A stretch of DNA of 5,866 nucleotides from the NCBI GenBank assembly GCA_029932035.1, contig JAOZQV010000060.1, forward strand, positions 1 through 5,866. The letters run 5' to 3'. This stretch comes from Deltaproteobacteria bacterium. GTDB lineage: Bacteria; Desulfobacterota; DSM-4660; Desulfatiglandales; Desulfatiglandaceae. The notes beneath the pieces were generated by a model, which did not search any database, was not told the origin of the DNA, and saw only the letters and a program-made list of their open reading frames with translations. Shown piece by piece: positions 1-4,939 of the stretch; the first letter of the stretch is position 1; each line of letters starts with the position of its first letter. The position numbers and the translations under genes were made by a program.

Positions 1-1
1 A

Positions 2-481
2 GAAAAAGTTCATAAGAAAGATGTACTTCAACTGTTCGGCAGCCATTCAAACGCTTCTTTTGTGGGGGATCTGACAGAGGGGATCAAGGCTTCTCCGGCT
101 TCCTTTGACTGCGTGATCGCGACACAGACACTTCAATTTATATTTGATTTGCGTGCCGCCCTAACCGAGCTTCACCGCATCCTGAAACCGGGGGGGGTTC
201 TGCTGGCAACCGTTCCGGGGACGATCAGCTCCATTGATCAGGGTGAATGGGGAAGGTTGTGGTGCTGGGGTTTTACAAAGCGTTCTTTACAGACACTCTT
301 TAGCGAAAGGGATGTCTCTTTTGACGTGACAATGAAGACGCACGGAAACGTATTGGCGGCCGTGGCATTTCTGGAGGGGTTATCCGTAAAAGAACTGAAA
401 ACTAAAGAGTTGGATCACCACGATCCGGCTTATCCGGTCTTGATTTCCGTCAGAGCTGTAAAACGGGAAACCGCACCATGA
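2..481 (+). CDS. Class I SAM-dependent methyltransferase, C-terminal part (5' end outside window)
   Basis: The frame is open to the left edge, so the visible 159 residues are the C-terminal part of a longer protein; the GTG at 62 is internal. Visible features are VGDL (residues 21-24), FDCVIATQTLQF (35-46) and LKPGGVLLATVPG (61-73). These match the post-motif-I half of a Methyltransf_11-type Rossmann domain; the SAM-binding glycine motif should lie upstream of the window. The C-terminal stretch ELDHHDPAYPVLISVRAV (136-153) is typical of methyltransferases found in bacterial polysaccharide clusters. It probably transfers a methyl group from SAM in the cytoplasm to a sugar or lipid-linked precursor; the substrate is not readable. 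Its TGA overlaps the deacetylase ATG as ATGA, which implies translational coupling. A G8 run (190-197) encodes part of KPGG with the frame intact. Family call is firm, substrate unknown. Confidence 0.9.
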   Translation, partial: EKVHKKDVLQLFGSHSNASFVGDLTEGIKASPASFDCVIATQTLQFIFDLRAALTELHRILKPGGVLLATVPGTISSIDQGEWGRLWCWGFTKRSLQTLFSERDVSFDVTMKTHGNVLAAVAFLEGLSVKELKTKELDHHDPAYPVLISVRAVKRETAP

Positions 482-1587
482 CAAGCCGACTCCGCCAATC
501 CGGCCGTCGTAGCCACTTTGGCGGAGTCGGCAGTGACGAACGCTACGACGGCCGGACCGGGAACCCGGCAAGGCTTTTCAAGGCTGTCCGTTGGACCGCC
601 GGACGATTTGCGCCCAGGGCCTTTATCCTGATGTATCACCGGATCGCTGAACCGGGATCGGATCCATGGGCACTCAGTGTGTCTTCCCGGCATTTTGCAG
701 CGCATCTTGAAATCTTGAAAAAGTATACCCATCCAATGGGTCTGCTCGATTTGGTTGATCATCTTCAGGATGGAAAGGTGCCGCGACGGGCAGTTGTGAT
801 CACCTTTGACGACGGATATGCGGACAATCTTTATGAAGCCAAACCGTTGCTGGAGCGCCATGATATCCCGGCGACGGTTTTTCTGCCCACCGGCCACATT
901 GGTGAAAGTGAAGAATTCTGGTGGGACAAATTGGACCGACTGCTTCTGAATTCACACACCTTGCCGAAAAGACCTCATCTGGAGGTGAACGGCAGATCTC
1001 ACGTTTGGGAACTGGCCGAATCGTATGATCATCAGGAAACAGGTTCCCCCCATGGAAGCGATGAAAGCAAAAAGGGCCTTCAACCCTGTTCCCGGCGCTC
1101 CCTTTACTTTTCAGTTTACCGGCTGCTGCTTCCCCTGTCCGAACAAGATCGGCAGGCATGTCTTCAGGAGATACAAGGGTGGATCAGCGGCGTACCCAAG
1201 GCCCGTCCTGCTTATCGGACCCTTTCACCGGAAGAAGTTGAACTGTTGGGCCGGGGTGCTCTAGTGGAAATCGGCGCCCACACCATCACCCATCCTTTTC
1301 TGTCAGCCCATCCCGAGGCTTTTCAGCAGCGTGAAATCAAGCAGTGTAAGATCGATCTGGAGGCGATTACAGGTCGGCCGGTGAATAGTTTCGCTTATCC
1401 ACATGGCGATTACGATGAACGGTCCGTAGCCCTGGTTCGGCAAGCGGGATTTGTTTGCGCCTGTTCTATCGAGGAAAACAGCGTATGTCGCCATAGCGAC
1501 CCTTTTCTACTTCCGCGTTTCAAGGTAAACAATTACAATGGGGAAGCGTTCATACGGCGTCTGTTGGGGATATGGGCATTGAAATGA
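478..1587 (+). CDS. Polysaccharide deacetylase (CE4 / NodB-homology family) with repeat-encoded N-terminus
   Basis: This 369-residue protein should hydrolyse acetyl groups from a glycan using a divalent metal. The CE4 motifs are in order: MYHRI (52-56), TFDDG (109-113, with the catalytic and metal-binding Asp pair 111-112), HTITH (268-272, two metal-binding His) and AYPHGDYD (306-313). About 155 residues separate TFDDG from HTITH, much more than in a minimal NodB domain. The excess holds an EFWWDKLDRLLL helix (146-157) and a less conserved stretch (about 160-250), a layout seen in exopolysaccharide-locus deacetylases. I see no signal peptide or membrane segment. The ATG at 478 overlaps the methyltransferase stop as ATGA. 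No ATG, GTG or TTG follows in frame until Met52, inside MYHRI, so residues 3-32, encoded by a palindromic repeat, appear to be translated. Its stop overlaps the next gene in the same ATGA manner. The sugar substrate is not known. Confidence 0.93.
   Translation: MTSRLRQSGRRSHFGGVGSDERYDGRTGNPARLFKAVRWTAGRFAPRAFILMYHRIAEPGSDPWALSVSSRHFAAHLEILKKYTHPMGLLDLVDHLQDGKVPRRAVVITFDDGYADNLYEAKPLLERHDIPATVFLPTGHIGESEEFWWDKLDRLLLNSHTLPKRPHLEVNGRSHVWELAESYDHQETGSPHGSDESKKGLQPCSRRSLYFSVYRLLLPLSEQDRQACLQEIQGWISGVPKARPAYRTLSPEEVELLGRGALVEIGAHTITHPFLSAHPEAFQQREIKQCKIDLEAITGRPVNSFAYPHGDYDERSVALVRQAGFVCACSIEENSVCRHSDPFLLPRFKVNNYNGEAFIRRLLGIWALK
485..556 (+). repeat. Composite palindromic repeat, copy 1: interleaved inverted arms A-B-A'-B', translated in the deacetylase
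   Basis: Arm A (485-498, gccgactccgccaa) is a perfect 14-bp inverted match to A' (518-531). Arm B (499-513) is a perfect 15-bp inverted match to B' (542-556, gctacgacggccgga). The arms are interleaved, so the A/A' and B/B' hairpins exclude each other. The B hairpin can be lengthened by cact (514-517) pairing with agtg (532-535), leaving acgaac (536-541) as a bulge. The element starts 4 bp after the deacetylase ATG and has no stop in the coding frame; it yields SRLRQSGRRSHF and the following residues, ending near GNPAR. A shorter relative sits at the next gene junction. This suggests a mobile or spreading repeat family rather than ancestral coding sequence. Confidence 0.9.
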
Positions 1588-2648
1588 CATCAATCCGCAA
1601 TCCGCAATCCGCAAGCCGACTCCGCCAAAGTAGCGAATGCTACGACGGCTGGATCCGAAATCCGAAGAGGGCCAAGGGTCTGGTTTCCGCCATCATCATC
1701 TTCTTCAATACAGAAAAGTTCATCGAGGAGGCTATCGAAAGCGTACTGGTCCAATCCTATGACAACTGGGAACTGCTCCTCGTTGATGACGGTTCAGAAG
1801 ATAACAGCACCGCCATTGCCCACGAATACGAACGAAAATACAACCCCAGAGTGCGCTGTTTCAAACATGACGGCCACAGTAATCAAGGCATGAGTGCCTC
1901 ACGCAACCTGGGACTGTCCCATGCCAGTGGAGACTATATTGCATTTCTGGACGCGGATGATGTGTGGGTGCCGCACAAGCTGAAACAACAGACAGCCATA
2001 TTGAATTCCCACCCTGATGCCGCCATGGTCTATGGCCGCACATTGATCTGGTACAGTTGGTCAGGTGAGCCTGAAGATGAATACCGGGACCACTTCTACC
2101 CATTGGGCGTCCATCCGGGTACAATCGTTAAGCCGCCCGACCTCTTTCTTCTTATGATGCGAAACAAGGTCCAGACACCCACGACCTGTAACGCCATGCT
2201 GCGACGCGAACCATTCGAAGAAGTGGGAGGATTCCAGGACTCTTTCAGGGGAATGTTCGAGGACCAACTCTTTTTCGCCAAGGTATGCCTCAAACTGCCG
2301 GTGTTCGTATCGGGTGAATGCTGGGCCAAGTACAGGCAGCACCTTGACAGCCATTCCGCTATTGCAGAAAGAAAAGGTGAGGCCGATTCGGCACGGCTTA
2401 CCTTCTTGAACTGGATTACAGTGTATCTCTCGGATCAGGGGATCAATTGCCCGACCCTCTTGAAAGCCGTTAGCCGTGAGGCGTGGCAATGTCGACATCC
2501 CCAGATACACCGACTCTTCTGGCAAACAGTTGGGAAATTCAAATGGATCGCCCTGCAAACACTGCCGGGCCCTGTTATTTCCTGGTTGCGAACCAAGAGA
2601 GACCAGGTTTTGCAAAAACACGGGAGCCATGCAGAGATCGTCAAATAG
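1584..2648 (+). CDS. Family 2 glycosyltransferase (GT-A fold) with repeat-encoded N-terminal leader
   Basis: From the ATG at 1584 the protein has 354 residues. It should transfer a sugar from a nucleotide-sugar donor onto a growing glycan at the cytoplasmic face of the membrane. The GT2 domain begins at Val34 (VSAIIIFFN), followed by LLLVDDGSEDNST (65-76), SASRNLGLSHASGDYIAFLD (104-123) with DADD (123-126) as the DXD-type metal/nucleotide motif, and FEDQ (225-228) holding the likely catalytic acidic residue. CWAKYRQH (246-253) is shared with the downstream paralogue. I prefer the 1584 start because it recreates the ATGA overlap seen at the previous junction; an ATG at 1572 would add four residues. 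There is no ATG, GTG or TTG between 1584 and the domain, so about 30 leader residues are repeat-encoded. I see no transmembrane helix. Sugar specificity cannot be read. Confidence 0.93.
   Translation: MTSIRNPQSASRLRQSSECYDGWIRNPKRAKGLVSAIIIFFNTEKFIEEAIESVLVQSYDNWELLLVDDGSEDNSTAIAHEYERKYNPRVRCFKHDGHSNQGMSASRNLGLSHASGDYIAFLDADDVWVPHKLKQQTAILNSHPDAAMVYGRTLIWYSWSGEPEDEYRDHFYPLGVHPGTIVKPPDLFLLMMRNKVQTPTTCNAMLRREPFEEVGGFQDSFRGMFEDQLFFAKVCLKLPVFVSGECWAKYRQHLDSHSAIAERKGEADSARLTFLNWITVYLSDQGINCPTLLKAVSREAWQCRHPQIHRLFWQTVGKFKWIALQTLPGPVISWLRTKRDQVLQKHGSHAEIVK
1591..1611 (+). repeat. Three tandem caatccg heptamers at the start of the GT2 gene
   Basis: Three perfect copies of caatccg lie at 1591-1597, 1598-1604 and 1605-1611, followed by the near-copy caagccg (1612-1618), which runs into arm A of the palindromic repeat. 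The same heptamer also occurs inside repeat copy 1 (496-502), and aatccg recurs at 1659-1664. Three units make 21 bp and preserve the reading frame, encoding part of SIRNPQSASR. Confidence 0.9.
1615..1664 (+). repeat. Palindromic repeat, copy 2 (short form A-spacer-B'), translated in the first GT2
   Basis: Positions 1615-1628 are identical to arm A of copy 1. Positions 1639-1653 match arm B' with one difference (gctacgacggctgga). The 10-bp spacer (1629-1638, agtagcgaat) matches the copy 1 spacer agtgacgaac at 7 of 10 positions. Compared with copy 1, the 33 bp corresponding to B-cact-A' are absent, a whole number of codons. Within copy 2, gtagc (1630-1634) and gctac (1639-1643) can form a small 5-bp hairpin with a gaat loop. 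It is read in the same frame as copy 1 and gives SRLRQSSECYDGWIRNPKR. Confidence 0.87.
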
Positions 2649-2664
2649 ATAAGGGGTCGAGCGC

Positions 2665-2709
2665 ATGAATTGGAAATATTACTCCCACGTTGGCAGGATT
2701 AGCCAATAA
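2665..2709 (+). CDS. Possible 14-codon mini-ORF ahead of the GT4 gene
   Basis: In the 62-bp gap between the first GT2 and the GT4, an ATG at 2665 opens a frame encoding MNWKYYSHVGRISQ and ending in TAA at 2707-2709. That stop is one base before the GT4 ATG at 2711. A purine-rich aagggg (2651-2656) sits 8 nt upstream of this ATG, a better ribosome-binding site than the one directly ahead of the GT4. Translating it would deliver terminating ribosomes to the GT4 start. I recognise no family. It may equally be chance or a relic of an upstream gene end. Confidence 0.25.
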   Translation: MNWKYYSHVGRISQ

Positions 2710-2710
2710 G

Positions 2711-3976
2711 ATGAAGATTGCCTTTATCAGCTTTGAATACCCCCCGGATACCGCGGACGGTGGTATTGCCACCTATGTGCATCAGGCAGCGCGAATGCTT
2801 GTGAGCCGCGGCCATCATGTGGAGGTGTTTACCAGCAGCCCTCATCGATCGGGGTCGGCCACTGAGGAGGATGTCCTCGTCCACCGTGTTAAAGAAAAGG
2901 ACCCATGGAATTTTTCCGGGCCCATAGGCCAACTATTTACGCAGCGGCATGCCATAATGGGTTTCGATCTGCTTGAAGGCCCCGAGTTTTGTGCCGATGC
3001 GAGAGATGCCGTGCGTCTCGTCCCTGACATACCGCTTGTGATCAAGCTCCACACGCCCACTCTTTTTCTGTTGCGGCTCAACTACCATGAAAAGGCCATT
3101 TTAAAGAACATTCAGCATTTCGCAAAAGCACTATGCCGGCGAATGAGACCCTCATGGGGGTATAACCCCCTGTATGAGCACATACGATTGCATGCCCTGA
3201 AGGCGAACAGAATCGAGCGGCTGCACGCACTGGAAGCCGACGTGATCGCTTCCCCCTCAAGAGCGTTAGGGCGGCTGTTAGCGAAGGAATGGGGCCTAGA
3301 CCAGGAGGTCATAGACCATGTACCTTATCCATACATTCCATTGGAAAAGTTGCTGAAAATTCCCACTGACACGAATACCGGGATCGTGACTTTTCTGGGC
3401 AGACTCGAAAAACGAAAAGGGGTGCTTGACCTTGCTCGAGCCATACCGCACGTGCTGAAGCAACATCCCGGAGTGCGGTTCTCTTTTGTGGGGGCCGCCG
3501 AACCTTCTCCCGACCCCGGCAAAGACATGCGCCGGTATTTGGAACATCGGTTGCGAAGGTATGGAAACTCGATAAGTTTTACCGGCTCTGTTCCCTCAAA
3601 AAGCATTCCGGATGTTCTTTCTGATACGGATATATGCGTTTTCCCCAGTATCTGGGAAAATTTCCCTTGCGTCTGTCTGGAAGCCATGTCGGCGGGCCGG
3701 GGGATTGTTGCCTCCAACAGGGGCGGCATGACGGACATGCTCGATTCAGGTAGGGTAGGGCGCCTGGTTCCTCCCGGAAACCCGAAGGAAATTGCTGCTG
3801 CGGTGATTGATTTGCTGGGAAATCCCGGTTTACGTTCCAGTCTTGGACAAGCCGCCCGCAACCGCCTCCTCAGCGAGTATAATGCAGATACCATCAGCAC
3901 GCTACAGATTGAAAGTTATCAACGGGCTATTGCGCGCAGACGCGCCAAAGGCGCCCGTAAATGGCGTTCCGGGTGA
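2711..3976 (+). CDS. Family 4 glycosyltransferase (GT-B fold)
   Basis: This 421-residue protein should be a retaining glycosyltransferase that uses a nucleotide-sugar donor. The start at 2711 gives MKIAFISFEYPP, the usual first beta strand of GT4 enzymes. An upstream TTG at 2690 would add seven unsupported residues. Visible parts are the acceptor-side glycine loop GGIATYV (17-23), a divergent N-terminal Rossmann half, then the C-terminal donor-binding half beginning at TFLGRLEKRKGVLDL (227-241). Next come FTGSVPSKSIPDVLSDTDIC (290-309) and SIWENFPCVCLEAMSAG (313-329), holding the EX7E pair Glu316 and Glu324. GRVGRLVPPGNPKEIA (347-362) and a basic C-terminus (about 404-421) follow. Length is normal for the family. 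It lies between two paralogous GT2 genes, so it probably adds one sugar of the same repeating unit. Donor and linkage are unknown. Confidence 0.94.
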   Translation: MKIAFISFEYPPDTADGGIATYVHQAARMLVSRGHHVEVFTSSPHRSGSATEEDVLVHRVKEKDPWNFSGPIGQLFTQRHAIMGFDLLEGPEFCADARDAVRLVPDIPLVIKLHTPTLFLLRLNYHEKAILKNIQHFAKALCRRMRPSWGYNPLYEHIRLHALKANRIERLHALEADVIASPSRALGRLLAKEWGLDQEVIDHVPYPYIPLEKLLKIPTDTNTGIVTFLGRLEKRKGVLDLARAIPHVLKQHPGVRFSFVGAAEPSPDPGKDMRRYLEHRLRRYGNSISFTGSVPSKSIPDVLSDTDICVFPSIWENFPCVCLEAMSAGRGIVASNRGGMTDMLDSGRVGRLVPPGNPKEIAAAVIDLLGNPGLRSSLGQAARNRLLSEYNADTISTLQIESYQRAIARRRAKGARKWRSG

Positions 3977-3983
3977 TGACTGA

Positions 3984-3988
3984 AAGGA
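3984..3988 (+). promoter_or_regulatory. Shine-Dalgarno-like site for the second GT2
   Basis: The sequence aagga lies 4 nt before the ATG at 3993 and 10 nt before the in-frame ATG at 3999. Neither spacing is ideal, so the start may be either codon; the proteins differ only by the first two residues. It is the clearest ribosome-binding site directly ahead of a long gene in this window. The two preceding ATGA junctions have only weak purine matches. Confidence 0.5.
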
Positions 3989-3992
3989 CAGG

Positions 3993-4931
3993 ATGCCCAT
4001 GAACCCGATGGTTACAGTGATTATTATCTTTTTGAACGCGGAAGCGTTTCTGGAAGAAGCCATAGAAAGCGTCCTCGCTCAGACCTATGATCCCTGGGAG
4101 CTTCTCCTGGTGGATGACGGTTCCACGGACGGAAGTACTGAAATTGCCAGAAAACATGCGAGGTTATATCCGGAAAAGGTACGTTATCTTGACCATGAAA
4201 ACCATGCGAACCGGGGGAAAAGCACATCGCGCAATATGGGTATCCACAATGCCAAAGGAGAATATATCGCTTTTTTGGATGCGGATGACCTGTTTTTGCC
4301 ACAGAAGTTGGAGCGGCAGACGCCCATCCTGGATGCTCATCCCGAGGCAGCCATGGTCTACGGACCGAGCCTGTACTGGCATGGCTGGACAGGCAAACAA
4401 GAGGATATTCGCCGGGATTTTAAAGGAAAACTGGGTGTTCCGCCGCATACGTTGATACAGCCGCCCGCTTTACTGACCCGTTTTTTGAAAAATGGAGAGA
4501 TCGTTCCCTGTATTTGCAGCCTTCTGGTCCGGCGGCGCATTTTGCAGGATTGCGGCGGATTTGATGAGGCGATTCAGCATCTGTATGAGGATCAGGTCTT
4601 GTTGGCCAAAATCTGTACGCGGGCGCCCGTTTTTGTGGACAGTGGGTGCTGGGACAAATACAGGCAACATCCGGGATCAAGTTCTAATATCGCAATAAAG
4701 AAAGGTGAATATCACCCGCTCAAACCGAACCCCTCACGGTTGGTCTATCTGACGTGGTTAACGGCCTATATATACACGGAAGAAGTGTATGACAGGGAAC
4801 TCATAACGGCCCTTTCAAAGGCGCTGAGACCCTACCGTCATCCCACCCTGTTCAGGATTCTGGCGCCGGTCCAATATTTTGCGGACAAGATCAGATGGTC
4901 CTGGAACAGGTTTTTTGCCCGGAGACTATAG
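3993..4931 (+). CDS. Family 2 glycosyltransferase, paralogue of the GT2 at 1584-2648
   Basis: This 312-residue GT2 enzyme has its domain at the very N-terminus: VTVIIIFLN (7-15), LLLVDDGSTDGST (37-49), STSRNMGIHNAKGEYIAFLD (77-96) with DADD (96-99), and LYEDQ (197-201) with the likely catalytic acidic residue. CWDKYRQH (219-226) follows. By hand count, residues 7-134 align without gaps to residues 34-161 of the upstream GT2 with 77 of 128 identical, and similarity continues to the C-terminus, so the two arose by duplication. Unlike that paralogue it has no repeat-encoded leader. It follows the GT4 by 16 bp and is the last + strand gene seen. A related sugar donor or acceptor is likely, given the close similarity. 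An alternative start at 3999 would remove two residues. Confidence 0.94.
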   Translation: MPMNPMVTVIIIFLNAEAFLEEAIESVLAQTYDPWELLLVDDGSTDGSTEIARKHARLYPEKVRYLDHENHANRGKSTSRNMGIHNAKGEYIAFLDADDLFLPQKLERQTPILDAHPEAAMVYGPSLYWHGWTGKQEDIRRDFKGKLGVPPHTLIQPPALLTRFLKNGEIVPCICSLLVRRRILQDCGGFDEAIQHLYEDQVLLAKICTRAPVFVDSGCWDKYRQHPGSSSNIAIKKGEYHPLKPNPSRLVYLTWLTAYIYTEEVYDRELITALSKALRPYRHPTLFRILAPVQYFADKIRWSWNRFFARRL

Positions 4932-4939
4932 CAACCGGC

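Noticed and set aside
62..64. GTG as start of the methyltransferase
   Set aside because: The frame is open to position 2, and the domain would lack its SAM-binding N-terminal half, so this codon is internal.
430..897. 155-codon minus-strand open frame across the repeat
   Set aside because: Antisense to the deacetylase and the methyltransferase end. No domain is seen, and it is open only because the GC-rich repeat lacks stops on both strands.
485..1664. Repeat copies as a CRISPR array or insertion-sequence ends
   Set aside because: There are only two copies, about 1.1 kb apart, of unequal structure, with a normal deacetylase gene between them. There are no regular spacers, transposase or clear target-site duplication.
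2061..2666. 201-codon minus-strand open frame
   Set aside because: Antisense to the first GT2 with no recognisable motif; a composition-driven shadow.
2690..2692. TTG as start of the GT4
   Set aside because: The ATG at 2711 gives the canonical MKIAFISFEYPP start; the seven extra residues have no family support.
3325..3900. 191-codon minus-strand open frame
   Set aside because: Antisense to the donor-binding half of the GT4, which has clear GRLEKRKG and EX7E motifs on the + strand.
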